From positions 372,001 to 436,000 of the forward strand of contig NZ_CP094461.1 in assembly GCF_022809715.1 (NCBI RefSeq): DNA of 64,000 nt, given 5' to 3'. Source of the stretch: Burkholderia pyrrocinia (GTDB taxonomy: Bacteria > Pseudomonadota > Gammaproteobacteria > Burkholderiales > Burkholderiaceae). Made by a program: the position numbers and the translations under genes. Positions 23,528 through 35,000 of this stretch are shown piece after piece; position 1 is the first letter of the stretch, and each line of letters opens with the position of its first letter. The notes under the pieces are model-generated. The model saw only the letters and a program-made list of their open reading frames with translations, was not told where the DNA came from and made no database searches.

Positions 23528-26287
23528 ATGCGCTCGCAAGCAATGTCCGTCTCGCGCCTGAGGCGCTATGGGATCATGGCTGCGGTCGTCGTCGCGTGCC
23601 TGATCGTCATCGGGCGCATCACCGGTATCCTGGTCGACTGGCTTTGGTTCTCGTCGATCGGCTATGCCGGCGTCTTCTGGACGATCCTGTCCGCGAGGGT
23701 GCTGCTGTTCGTCGCGGTGCTCGCCGTGTCGGCGGCCGCGATCGGCGCGTCGGGGTTGCTCGCGCATCGTTTTGCAAGGCCCGTCGATGTCTGGCAGGTA
23801 GAGGAAGCTTCGTCGACGCGTGCGGAGGATGTCCTTCGGGCGCTTGCAGCCGAGGTCGCATCGCGCGTTCCATGGCGCGCGGTCATCGCCGCGGGTGCCG
23901 TCTTCCTCGGGCTTGCGATCGCCGCCGGTGCGATGTCGAGCTGGGATGTCGCGCTGCGCTTTCTGCATCGGGTGCCGTTCGGCGCGCGCGATCCGATCTT
24001 CGGCAACGACATCGGTTTCTATCTGTTCGCGCTGCCCGTCTGGATCGTACTGAAGAACCTGCTGCTGCAAGTGGTCGCCTGCTGCGCGATCGTCGCAGGC
24101 AGCGTCTACTGGCTGCGCGGCGACATCATGCTGCGCCCGCAGAAGGGGCTTTCGTCGGCTGCCGCCGTTCACGGCTCGGCGCTGCTGGCGCTGTTCTTCC
24201 TGCTGAAAGCCTGGTCCTGGTGGCTCGAACGCTTTCTGCTGCTCTACGACAACAACGGTGTCGTGGTCGGCGCCGGTTATACCGATATCCACGTGATGCT
24301 GCCGGTGCTGTGGCTGCTCGTCGGCCTCGCCACTGCGTCGGCCGTTGCGATGCTGGTCAACCTGCGCCGGCCCGGCTATCGGCTGCCGGGCGCTGCGGTG
24401 CTGCTGGTGTTCGGCACGTCGTTTGCGCTCGGCATCGTCTATCCCGCGCTGTTCCAGCGCTTCTACGTCAAGCCGAGCGAGCTGCAGCTCGAGACGCCCT
24501 ATATCCAGCACAACATCGCGTTGACGAGGCAGGCTTACGGTCTCGCGCAGATCGAGGTCAAGCCGTTTGCGGCCGGGCAGGGCCTGAATCTCGCGTCGCT
24601 GCAGGCCAATCGCGCGACCGTCGACAACATCCGGCTGTGGGATGTGCAGCCGCTGATGGATACCTATGCGCAGTTGCAGGAGATCAGGACTTACTACAAG
24701 TTCTTCTCCGTGGATATCGATCGCTACCGGCTCGACTCCGGCTACCGGCAGGTCATGCTGTCGGCGCGCGAGCTGGAGCAGTCGATGCTGCCGGAGAACG
24801 CCCGAACCTGGGTGAACCTGCATCTGCTGTTTACCCACGGCAACGGCGTCGTGATGTCGCCGGTCACCGAGAAATCCACGGAAGGCCTGCCGTCGCTGTA
24901 TCTGCGCGACATTCCGCCTGCCGCGGACGGCGGGCCGGCGATCCACGAACCGCGCATCTACTTCGGCGAAGGCGGGCAGGGCTATGTGATCGTGAAGGGC
25001 AGCGTGCCCGAATTCGACTACCCGAAGGGCGACAGCAACGTCTACACGTCCTACAGCGGGCGCGACGGTGTCGCGATCGGCGGCGCGGCGCGGCGCAGCC
25101 TCTTCGCATGGCAGTTCGGCGATCCCAACATCCTGCTGACGCACTACATCACGAACGACAGCAGGATCCTGTTTCACCGCAACATCCGGGACCGGATCCG
25201 CACGATTGCGCCGTTTCTCGCGCTCGACCACGACCCGTATGTCGTGGCAAGCAACGGACGCCTGTTCTGGATGCAGGACGCCTATACGACCAGCCGCTGG
25301 TTTCCGTATGCGCCGCCCGGCGTCGGCGACGGCGCCAACTACATTCGCAACGCGGTGAAAGTGGTGGTCGACGCGTACAACGGCACGGTCGACTTCTACG
25401 TCAGCGATCCTTCCGATCCGCTGGTGCGGACTTACGCGCGCATCTTCCCCGGCATGTTCAAGCCGCTCGACGCGATGCCGCCGGATCTTCGGCAGCATAT
25501 CCGCTACCCCGAGGATCTGTTCCTGATCCAGGCGAACCTCTACCGTGCTTATCACATGGATGCGCCGGAAGTGTTCTATAACCGCGAGGACCTCTGGCAG
25601 TTTCCTCGCGCGCTGGGCGATATCGACGGGGGCGACGCAGCGAACGCGCAGATGGCGCCGTACTACACGATCATGAGGCTGCCCGGCGACGCGCAGGCCG
25701 GCTTCGTGCTGATGCTGCCGATGGTGCCGAGCCAGCGCGAGAACATGATCGCGTGGCTGGCCGCGCGTTGCGATCCGCCCGGGTACGGCAAGCTGATCGT
25801 CTACGCGTTCCCCAAGGACAAGCTGATCTACGGGCCGTACCAGATCGAGGCGCGCATCCAGCAGAGCACGGAAATCTCGCAGCAGATCTCGCTGTGGAAC
25901 CAGATGGGCTCACGCGTGATCCGCGGCCATCTGGTGGTCGTGCCGATCGAGAATTCGATTCTGTACGTGTCGCCGCTTTATCTGCGCGCGGCGTCGGGCC
26001 AATTGCCCGAGCTGAAGCGGGTGATTGCGGCCTACGGCGATCGCGTCGTGATGGAGGAAAACCTGAGCGCAGCGCTCGCGGCGCTCTTCAGGGAGACGGG
26101 GCCGGGGCCGGTGGCGGCACCGGCCCGCGGCGCGGCGGATGCGCGCGCCCGCGAAGCGCTGGCCCATTACGACCGCGCGATCGAGCGGATGAAGGCGGGG
26201 GACTGGGCCGGCTTCGGCGCCGAACTCGATGCGCTCCGGCCGTTGCTCGAAGCGCTGGGCACCGTTCGCGCGGACAACAAAAAGTGA
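23528..26287 (+). CDS. UPF0182 (COG1615) large membrane protein
   Basis: This 919-residue protein starts MRSQAMSVSRLRRYGIMAAV after AAAGGAGCATCG. About seven membrane helices occupy residues 15-310, including DWLWFSSIGYAGVFWTILSA. A large extracytoplasmic domain of ~560 residues follows (YIQHNIALTRQAYGLAQIEV, LLTHYITNDSRILFHRNIRD) and a short helical C-terminus. This is the standard UPF0182 architecture. The function of the family is unknown. It is a stand-alone gene, convergent with the MHS transporter 20 bp downstream. Confidence 0.92.
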   Translation: MRSQAMSVSRLRRYGIMAAVVVACLIVIGRITGILVDWLWFSSIGYAGVFWTILSARVLLFVAVLAVSAAAIGASGLLAHRFARPVDVWQVEEASSTRAEDVLRALAAEVASRVPWRAVIAAGAVFLGLAIAAGAMSSWDVALRFLHRVPFGARDPIFGNDIGFYLFALPVWIVLKNLLLQVVACCAIVAGSVYWLRGDIMLRPQKGLSSAAAVHGSALLALFFLLKAWSWWLERFLLLYDNNGVVVGAGYTDIHVMLPVLWLLVGLATASAVAMLVNLRRPGYRLPGAAVLLVFGTSFALGIVYPALFQRFYVKPSELQLETPYIQHNIALTRQAYGLAQIEVKPFAAGQGLNLASLQANRATVDNIRLWDVQPLMDTYAQLQEIRTYYKFFSVDIDRYRLDSGYRQVMLSARELEQSMLPENARTWVNLHLLFTHGNGVVMSPVTEKSTEGLPSLYLRDIPPAADGGPAIHEPRIYFGEGGQGYVIVKGSVPEFDYPKGDSNVYTSYSGRDGVAIGGAARRSLFAWQFGDPNILLTHYITNDSRILFHRNIRDRIRTIAPFLALDHDPYVVASNGRLFWMQDAYTTSRWFPYAPPGVGDGANYIRNAVKVVVDAYNGTVDFYVSDPSDPLVRTYARIFPGMFKPLDAMPPDLRQHIRYPEDLFLIQANLYRAYHMDAPEVFYNREDLWQFPRALGDIDGGDAANAQMAPYYTIMRLPGDAQAGFVLMLPMVPSQRENMIAWLAARCDPPGYGKLIVYAFPKDKLIYGPYQIEARIQQSTEISQQISLWNQMGSRVIRGHLVVVPIENSILYVSPLYLRAASGQLPELKRVIAAYGDRVVMEENLSAALAALFRETGPGPVAAPARGAADARAREALAHYDRAIERMKAGDWAGFGAELDALRPLLEALGTVRADNKK

Positions 26288-26306
26288 GGGGCGCGCGGCA
26301 GGGCCG

Positions 26307-27677
26307 TCAAGTTACCGGCGGCGCGTGTCCGTGATCCCCCAGATCCCGCGCTTCGTCGTATTCCCGCGAAATATCCTTGTTCGTGTAATCCCCGAGCTTC
26401 GACGCGGCGACCAGGCTCAGCACTGCACACACCAGCACGTACACCGCGATCGCATACCCCGAATGGTAGTAGGCAAACAGCGCCGTCGCGATCAGCGGTG
26501 CCGGGCCGCCTGCGATGACCGAAGCGAGCTGATACCCCATCGACGCACCGCTGTATCGCAACCGCCCGGTAAACGACTCGGCAATCAACGCAGCCTGCGG
26601 CCCGTACATCATCGAATGCGGGACCAGCGACAGCACGATGGCCGCGAAGATCCATACCGGATTCCGGCTGTCGACCATCGCGAAGTAGAGGAATCCGAAT
26701 ACACCGACGGCAGCCGCGCCGATCATGTACATCCGCCGCCGCCCGATCAGATCCGACACGTGCCCGAACAGCGGGATGGTGACGAATTCGACCACGGATG
26801 CAACCAGCACCGCCGTCAGCAGCAGTTCGCGCGTGACGCCGAGCGCCGTGATCCCGTAAGTGAACACGAACGCCGTAAAGATATAGAACGGCGCCTGTTC
26901 GGCCATCCGCGCGAACGCCGACAGCACGATATCCCTCGGCTGCTTGCGCAGCACTTCGAGCATCGGCGTCTTCTCGATCCGGCGCTCGGCCAGCAGTTTC
27001 GCGAAGATCGGCGTCTCGAGAATATTCAGGCGGATATAGAGCCCGATCGCGACCAGCAGGATGCTGAGGAAAAACGGCACGCGCCAGCCCCACGCGAGGA
27101 AACTGCTGCCGGAAAGCCAGCTCATGGCCAGCACGGCGAGGTTGGCGAGGAACAATCCCGCCGGCACGCCGAACTGCGGCCACGACGCGACGAAGCCGCG
27201 ATGCGCATTGGTGCGCGCCCATTCCATCGACATCAGGACCGAGCCGCCCCATTCGCCGCCGACGCCGACGCCCTGGATGAAGCGCAGCACCGTGAGGAGA
27301 ACGGCGCCCCAGATGCCGATCGTCGCGTAGGTCGGGACGAAGGCCACGGCGAACGTGGCGAGCCCCATCAGCAACAGGGTCACGATCAGGGTGGCCTTGC
27401 GTCCGATGCGATCGCCGTAATGGCCGAAGATCGCCGCGCCGACCGGCCGCGCGACAAAGCCGACCGCATAGATCAGGAACGCCTGCAGCGTGCCGACGAG
27501 AGGGTGGGATTGCGGGAAATACAGCTTTGCGAAGACCAGGCCGGTGACCGTGCTGTAGAGGAAAAAGTCATACCATTCGATCGTGGTGCCGATCGTGCTG
27601 GCGATGACGGCGCGGCGCAGCTGGCGCCGGGCTTCCTCGTCGGAGAGGGGCGTGGCCGCGGATTGCATGGCAGCCAT
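26307..27677 (-). CDS. MFS transporter, metabolite:H+ symporter (MHS) family
   Basis: This is a 456-residue protein with 12 predicted helices. MHS hallmarks are ASTIGTTIEWYDFFLYSTVT near residues 26-45, the signature FGHYGDRIGRKATLI after TM2 and VLRFIQGVGVGGEWGGSVLM. Relatives include ShiA, KgtP, ProP and citrate carriers, which import carboxylates or compatible solutes with protons. The specific substrate cannot be read from the sequence and no catabolic genes are adjacent. The C-terminus is short, without the ProP coiled coil. Confidence 0.9.
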   Translation of the reverse strand: MAAMQSAATPLSDEEARRQLRRAVIASTIGTTIEWYDFFLYSTVTGLVFAKLYFPQSHPLVGTLQAFLIYAVGFVARPVGAAIFGHYGDRIGRKATLIVTLLLMGLATFAVAFVPTYATIGIWGAVLLTVLRFIQGVGVGGEWGGSVLMSMEWARTNAHRGFVASWPQFGVPAGLFLANLAVLAMSWLSGSSFLAWGWRVPFFLSILLVAIGLYIRLNILETPIFAKLLAERRIEKTPMLEVLRKQPRDIVLSAFARMAEQAPFYIFTAFVFTYGITALGVTRELLLTAVLVASVVEFVTIPLFGHVSDLIGRRRMYMIGAAAVGVFGFLYFAMVDSRNPVWIFAAIVLSLVPHSMMYGPQAALIAESFTGRLRYSGASMGYQLASVIAGGPAPLIATALFAYYHSGYAIAVYVLVCAVLSLVAASKLGDYTNKDISREYDEARDLGDHGHAPPVT

Positions 27678-27812
27678 TTCGATATCTCCCCAAAAAAAAG
27701 GGCGACAGAGAAATAAACCATACGCCCGGCGATGGGTTCCGGCAAGGGCAGGCCGCGAATGGTTTGCACGGCGTCCGGGACTTTCAGTCAGAAGTCCTGA
27801 TATATCGAATGC

Positions 27813-28346
27813 TCAACTGCCGGCGCGGGCGTGCCTTTCGATGAACGCGCGGGTATGCGATGGCTCGGTGATCTCCGTCCATTGCAGATGCGCGTATTTC
27901 GGATCGTCGCGCAGGGCGGCGAATTTGACGCGGTTCCTGGCGAAGGTGGTGTATGACCACAGCAGTACCGAGTCTTTGGAGCAGAACGCCATCCGCAGCG
28001 ACTCCCGGTTGCCGTGAAAAAGCTCGGTGCGCATGAGCCCGCGGCTTAGCGTGCGCCAGAGCACCCGGGAGAACACAGTCCATCGCCCGAAGTTGAGCCA
28101 GACGACGTGCGTGGCTCTCGACCAGAGCACGTCGCGTACGGCGCTGTAGTTCCCGTCGGCGACCCACCGGTCGCCTGCCGTCGCGGCAAGCACGGCATTC
28201 TCGAACTGTTCGGGCGGTACGGCTGTCCAGTCGGGGCCCCAATAGAGTTGATCCAGTTCGATGTATGGGCAACCCGCAGCGGCCGCCAGCGCACTGGAGA
28301 AGGTGGATTTCCCCGACCCGCTTGTTCCGACGACGACGAAGCGCAT
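27813..28346 (-). CDS. P-loop nucleotide kinase-like protein (FlaR/adenylate-kinase-like)
   Basis: This 177-residue protein starts MRFVVVGTSGSGKSTFSSAL, with Walker A GTSGSGKST at ~8-16, followed by YIELDQLYWGPDWTAVP, a feature of the adenylate kinase-like 'topology modulation' proteins. A lid-like basic region includes FSRVLWRTLSRGLMRTELFH. Such proteins are predicted small-molecule or nucleotide kinases of unknown substrate. Stand-alone gene, divergent from the HicB-like gene. Length is typical for the family. Confidence 0.82.
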   Translation of the reverse strand: MRFVVVGTSGSGKSTFSSALAAAAGCPYIELDQLYWGPDWTAVPPEQFENAVLAATAGDRWVADGNYSAVRDVLWSRATHVVWLNFGRWTVFSRVLWRTLSRGLMRTELFHGNRESLRMAFCSKDSVLLWSYTTFARNRVKFAALRDDPKYAHLQWTEITEPSHTRAFIERHARAGS

Positions 28347-28543
28347 GTGTTTGACCGCGGTCGAATTTCTCAGCCGCGTATTGTGCCTGATGCGTCGAAG
28401 CGGCGGATCGTCGCCGATCGGTTCCAGGCCATTCGAGAAGTCACCACTAAACCTGCCCCGAAGACTGTTCTTCAGCGTACCGACTCACCGGACCGCCGCG
28501 ATGCACGATGACATTCGTCGCATTCTTCTGTCTGGAGCGGTTC

Positions 28544-28996
28544 ATGAAATATCCGATCTATATCACGCGGCACGGGAATCCCCGCTATCGCGGCGCGCTT
28601 GCGGATTTTCCCGAGGTCGACGTGGAGGGCGACTCGTATGGCGAGTTGCAGGCGGCCGCCGCGCAGCGGGTCGTGGCCCGTTATGACCGGTCCGCGCGTC
28701 TCATTCCGCCGCCGACCACGGACATGTCGGTATTGCAGGCGTCGGAGGTCGATGCCGGCGACGGGATCTGGCGGTTCTTCGACATCGACCTGACCGGGGT
28801 GACGTCGAGTTCCGTGCGGATCGAGCTGTGCCTGCCGAAGCGCATCGTGCACGACATCGATCGGACGGCGGGCGCGCTGCACACGACCCGCGATGCGTTC
28901 GTGTCGATGGCGTGCGAGCACGCCGTCGACCGATCCGCGCAGCACGGCGGCTTGCGTGGCGAACCTGTCGCGATATCGCTGTCGGAAGCGGTTTGA
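28544..28996 (+). CDS. HicB-like antitoxin-type protein, no HicA partner seen
   Basis: This 150-residue protein starts at 28544 (GGAGCGGTTC upstream). The N-terminal half (MKYPIYITRHGNPRYRGALA, DFPEVDVEGDSYGEL, LIPPP) is the HicB partial RNase H-like fold. The C-terminal half (VRIELCLPKRIVHDIDRTAG) looks like a ribbon-helix-helix DNA-binding domain. HicB normally neutralises a ~60-residue HicA mRNA interferase encoded next to it; none is visible on either side, since the glucan synthase follows directly. It is therefore an orphan HicB, possibly acting only as a regulator. Confidence 0.75.
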   Translation: MKYPIYITRHGNPRYRGALADFPEVDVEGDSYGELQAAAAQRVVARYDRSARLIPPPTTDMSVLQASEVDAGDGIWRFFDIDLTGVTSSSVRIELCLPKRIVHDIDRTAGALHTTRDAFVSMACEHAVDRSAQHGGLRGEPVAISLSEAV

Positions 28997-29046
28997 CGGC
29001 CCGGGCGCGCCTGGCCGAGCGGTGCAGCCATCTGGGAGAAAGCCTG

Positions 29047-32000
29047 TTGAAGATTCACGTTGCGCGCGTTTCGCGACGCCGGACCTCGCCGTGGAGCAAT
29101 GCCCGGCCGATTCGCGAGGAGTTCTTCGGCGACGAGCGACTCGCGCAGCATGCTGGCAGCCTGGCTCGCGCGCAGAAGGTGTTGCCCGGTGCGGCGTCGG
29201 GCCCCTCGCTGGCCACACGGCTGAAGGACAATGCGGATCATCTGCTGAAGGCCTACCGGAACACGGTGGCCGCAGATGCGCGCGGCGAGGAAATCACGCC
29301 CGCGGCGGAGTGGCTGCTCGACAACTACTATCTTGTCGCGGAACAGGTGCGGCAGATCCGCGACGATCTTTCCCCTCGCTATTACCGGCAACTGCCCAAA
29401 CTGAGCAACGGCCCGTTCGCCGGTTATCCGCGCGTGTTCGGGATCAACTGGTCATTCGTCGCCCATACCGACAGTCGTTTCGATCCCGATGCGCTATGCC
29501 GTTTCATGCTTGCCTACCAGGCCGTGGAACCGCTGACGATCGGCGAACTGTGGGCGGTGGCGATCACGCTGCGGATCGTGCTGATCGAAAACCTGCGGCG
29601 GCTCGCGGATCAGATCATCGACGACCGGCGCGCGCGGCTCGATGCCGACGCGCTCGCCGATCGCCTGCTCGGCGAAGGCGGGCAAGCGCGGCTGGAGACG
29701 GCGCCGCTCGTCGCCCGTTATGAGCAGGCCGTATTGCACGATGCGTTCGCGGTGCAGCTGATTCAGCGGCTGCATGATCCCGATCCGGCCGTCGCGCCGG
29801 CACTCGCGTGGCTGCATCGGCACCTGGCGGCGCGCGGCGCGACGCCGGACCAGATCGTTGCGTCAGTCAACCATCAGCAGGGCGCCGCCAGCCTGACCGT
29901 GCGCAACGTGATCACCAGCATGCGGCTGATTTCGGAGGTGGACTGGACCGATCTGTTCGAACGCATCAGCCTGGTCGATCAGGTGCTGCGCAGCCACCCG
30001 GGTTTCGCGGAGATGGATTTCCCCACGCGCAACCTGTATCGCGACGCCGTTGAAGCGCTTGCGCGCGGCGCGCCGGTCAGCGAGCTCGAGATTGCCCGCC
30101 GCGTCGTCGCCGATGCGGCAGCCCGCGCACCGGCCGCAGGCGCGGTGCCGGGCCGCGAGACCGACCCCGGTTACTACCTGCTGGCCGACGGCCGCGCCGC
30201 ACTGGAAGCGGAGATCGGCTATCGGCCGCCCGTTGCGTTGTGGTTGCGGCGCCTGACGCGCCACGCCGGCCTCGGCGGTTATCTCGCCCGTATCGGGCTG
30301 ATCGCCGCACTGCTGCTGGCGGGCATGCTGGCGTGGCTCACGCGCGTCGAACCGCCCGGCCACTGGCTGATCTGGCTCGGCCTCGCCGGCCTGCTGCCCG
30401 CGCTCGACGCCGCGCTCGCACTCGTCAATCGCAGCGTGATGCGCGATGTCGGCGCGAAGATCCTGCCCGGCCTCGCATTGCTCGACGGCATCCCGCCGGA
30501 CCTGCGCACCCTGGTCGCGGTGCCGGTGCTGCTGACGACGGAAGCGGCGCTCGCGGAGCAGATCGAGCAACTGGAAATTCACCATCTGGCGAGCCCCAAC
30601 GGCGCGCTGTACTTCGCCTTGCTGTCCGACTGGGTGGACGCGCCCGCCCCGCACGCCGACGGCGACGACGAGCTGCTGGCATTCGCGGCGGCCGGCATCG
30701 ACCGGTTGAATCGCCTTTATCCGGCGGCACCGGGTGAAGGCGAGCGCTTTCTGCTGCTGCACCGCAAGCGCGTGTGGAACGACGGCGAACGGTGCTGGAT
30801 GGGCTGGGAGCGCAAGCGCGGCAAGCTGCACGAGCTGAACCGCTTGCTGCGCGGCGCGCAGGACACGACGTTCGTCGCGCGGGAAGGCCGGCCGCCGCGC
30901 GTGCCGCCGGACGTGCGCTACGTGATCACGCTCGATGCCGATACGCGGCTGCTGCGCGATACCGTGCGCCGCCTGGTCGGCAAGATGGCGCACCCGCTCA
31001 ACCGGCCGGTATTCGACTCGGCGAGCCGGCGCATCGTCGAAGGCTACGGCGTCCTTCAACCGCGCGTCACGTCATCCCTCGCGAGCGGCGACGAGGGCTC
31101 GCTGTTCCAGCGCGTGTCGTCGAGCGCGCACGGCATCGATCCTTACGTGTCGGCCGTATCGGATGTCTATCAGGACCTGTTCGACGAAGGCTCGTATGCG
31201 GGCAAGGGCATCTACGACGTCGATGCGTTCGAGGCAGTGCTCGCCGGCCGCGTGCCGGAGAACACGGTGCTCAGTCACGATCTGTTCGAAGGCATTTTCG
31301 CGCGGGCCGGGCTGGCGTCGGATGTCGAGGTCGTCGAAGCGTCGCCGTCCCGCTACGACGTCGCGGCCGGGCGCCTGCACCGATGGGCGCGCGGCGACTG
31401 GCAGCTCCTGCCGTGGTTGATTTTCGGCCATGAGCCGCTGACGGCGGTCGGCCGCTGGAAGATGCTGGACAACCTGCGCCGCACACTCACGGCGCCCGCG
31501 ATGATGGTCGCGCTGCTGGCCGGATGGATGCTGCCGCTGCCCGTGTCGCTCGCGTGGAGCGCGTTCGTGCTGACGACGATCGCGCTGCCGTTCCTGTTGC
31601 CCGTGTTGAGCGGGCTGGTGCCGCGCTGGCGGCGCACGCACGTGAAGATGACCACGCGCAGCGTGCTCCATGCATGGTCGATAGAGCTGCGGTTCGCGTT
31701 GACGCGGTTCGGCCTGTCGATCGTCATGCTGCCGCAGCAGGCGTGGTCGATGGGCGACGCGATCGCGCGCACGCTGTTTCGCGTGGGGATCAGCCGTCGC
31801 CACCTGCTCGAATGGACCACGGCGGCCGAAGCCGGCGCGCGCGAGCGGCGGACCCTGGCGTTCACCTATCTACAGATGCGCGGTGGCGTGACGCTCGCGC
31901 TGCTGGCTGCGGCCGCCGGCCTGGCGGCGGGCTGGCGCTTCGATCGTGATGCGGGCTGGCTGGCCGTTCCGTTCGCGCTGGTCTGGCTCGCGGCGCCCGC

Positions 32001-35000
32001 GATCGCCTACTGGCTGAGCCGCGCACCGCGGCCGGCGGGCGAGCTCACGGTGGCGCCGCACGATGCGCGCCAACTGCGGCGCGACGCGCGCCGGACCTGG
32101 CGTTATTTCGAGACCTTCGTGACGGCGGACGATCAGATGCTGCCGCTGGACAATTTCCAGGAAGACCCGAAGCCCGTTGTCGCGCACCGGACCTCGCCCA
32201 CCAATATCGGGCTGTACCTGCTGTCCGCCGTCAGCGCCCGCGAGTTCGGCTGGCTCGGCACGCTGGACGCGGTGTCGCGGCTGGAGGCGACCCTCGCGAC
32301 GATGCGGCTGATGGCGCGCTATCGCGGCCATTTCTACAACTGGTACGACACGCGCGACCTGCGGCCCCTCGAGCCGAGGTACGTGTCGTCGGTCGACAGC
32401 GGCAATCTCGCCGGCCACCTGATCGCGCTCGGCAACGGTTGCCGCGCGTGGGCGAATCAGCCCGCCGGCGTGGGGCGGCAGGCCGCGTATGAAGGGATCG
32501 GCGATACGCTCGCGCTGCTGCGCAACGCCGTGTGCCGGGAAGGCGACGCCCGCACGGCCTTGCACGGCGAATTCGAGCGGGCCGCGACCGAGCTGGAGGA
32601 GGCGCTCGCCGCGCCGGCCGGGGACGACGCCGCACCGGACGGCCGCGCCGCGCCGGAATGGCCCGCGATCACGGTCCTCGCCGCGACGGTCGCCGATGTC
32701 GCGCGCGCGCTGATGGACGATATCGGCCGGGTGCGGGGCGGCGACGTCGACGACGTGCTGTTCTGGGCGCAGGCGCTGGAGCATGCGGTGCAGGGGCATT
32801 GCCGCGACGCGACGCGCACGCCGGACGAAGCGGACGTGTTGAACAAGCGTCTTCATGCGCTGGCCGATACCGCGTTGCAGATGGCCTATGCGATGGAGTT
32901 CGGCTTTCTGCTCGACCCGGTGCGGAATCTGCTGTCGATCGGTTATGCGGTGGCCGACGGACGGCTCGATCCGGGCAACTACGACCTGCTGGCGTCGGAG
33001 GCTCGGCTGGCGAGTTTCGTCGCGATCGCGAAGGGCGATGTCCCGGCGCGGCACTGGTTCCGGCTCGGCCGCCTGGCGACGCCGATCGGGCACGGCGCGG
33101 CGCTGATCTCGTGGTCGGGATCGATGTTCGAATACCTGATGCCGTCGCTGGTGATGCGCGCGCCGGACAGCAGCCTGCTCGCGCGCACCAATCACCTGGT
33201 GGTGCGTCGGCAGATCGCCTATGCCGACGGGCTGCGCTTGCCGTGGGGCATGTCCGAATCGGCATACAACACGCGCGACATCGAGCTGACCTATCAGTAT
33301 TCGAGCTTCGGCGTGCCGGAGTTGGGGCTCAAGCGCGATCTCGACCAGAACCTGGTGGTCGCACCCTATGCGACCGCGCTCGCGGCGATGGTCGCGCCGG
33401 ACGCCGCCGCGCGCAACTTCGAGCGGCTGCGCGCGGCCGGCGCGTGCGGGCGCTTCGGCTTCTACGAAGCGCTCGACTACACGCCCGCACGCGTGCCGGA
33501 AGGCATGCCGGTGGCCATCGTGCGGGCGTTCATGGCGCATCACCAGGGCATGTCGATCGTGTCGATCGCCAATGCGCTGCTGGGCGGGCGCATTCGCGCG
33601 TTCTTCCATGGCGAGCCGGCCGTCCGCGCCACCGAGCTGCTGTTGCAGGAGCGGGTGCCGGGCCGGGTCGCGGCAGGGCGGCCGCGGGTCGACGCGAGCC
33701 CCGCCGGCAGGATGCATGGCATCGATGCCGGCGTCGCGCGGCGCCTGCTGTCGGCGGACGATCCCGCGCCCGTCACGCATCTGCTGTCCAACGGCCGCTA
33801 CGCGGTGATGCTCACGGCCGCGGGTTCCGGCTACAGCCGCCGCGACGATCTGGCCGTCACGCGTTGGCGGGAGGACGCGACGCGCGACGATTGGGGCAGC
33901 TATCTGTATCTGCGCGACGTCGACAGCGGCGACGTCTGGTCGGCCGCATGGCAGCCCACCGGGGTGGTGCCGGACAGCTACGAAGTGACGTTCACCGAGG
34001 ATCGCGCCGAGTTCGTGCGGCGCGACGGCACCTTGACGACGTCGCTCGAGGTGGTGGTCTCCGCCGAGGACGACGCGGAGGTGCGGCGGGTGTCGGTGGC
34101 CAATGCGGGCACCCGGGCCCGCGTAATCGAATTCACGTCCTACGCGGAAATCGTGCTCGCGCCGCCCGCCGCCGATCACGCCCATCCCGCGTTCTCGAAG
34201 CTGTTCATCGAGACCGAGTACGTGCCGGCGTCCGGCGCGATTCTGGCGACGCGGCGCAAGCGTGCGCCGAACGAGGCGGAGGTCTGGGCCGCCCATCTGG
34301 CGGTGACGTCCGGCGAAACCGTCGGCGCGGAAGAATTCGACACCGATCGATTGCGTTTCATCGGACGCGGGCGCGGCGTTCGGCTGCCGCTTGCGCTGAC
34401 CGAACGGCGTGCGCTGGGCGCTTCCGAAGGCGCGGTGCTGGACGCGGCGTTCACGTTGCGGCGGCGTCTGCGCATCGAGCCGGGCGCGAAGGCGAGCATC
34501 GTCTACTGGACCATCGTCGCGGATTCGCGCGCGCAGCTGCTCGACCTGGTCGACAAGCATCGCGACGGCGAATCGTTCGCGCGTGCGGCGATGCTCGCGT
34601 GGACCCAGGCGCAGGTGCAATTGCGGCATAGCGCGGTGAGCCTCGACGAGGCCGCGTTGTTCCAGCAGCTGGCCGGATACATGCTCTACAGCGATGCGTC
34701 GATGCGGCCGGGTTCCGCCGCACTGCTGCGCCATGCGGCGGCGGTGTCGGCGGCGGGCGGCGTGGGCGCGTCGCCGCTATGGACGCATGGCGTATCCGGG
34801 GATCTGCCGATCCTGCTGGTGCGGATCGACGACATCGAGCACATCGCGATGGTGCGGCAGTTGATCCGCGCGCACGAGTATTGGCGGATGAAGCGGCTCG
34901 AGGTCGATCTGGTCATCGTCAACGAGCGCGCGGCGTCGTATGTGCAGGATTTGCAGGCGGCGCTCGAGGGGCTGGTGCGGGCCCGGCAGCAGCCGGACGA

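Noticed and set aside
28828..29046. The upstream extension of the ndvB frame as the true N-terminus
   Set aside because: It overlaps the HicB gene in another frame and is Arg-rich without family similarity; a TTG with a ribosome binding site at 29047 fits better.
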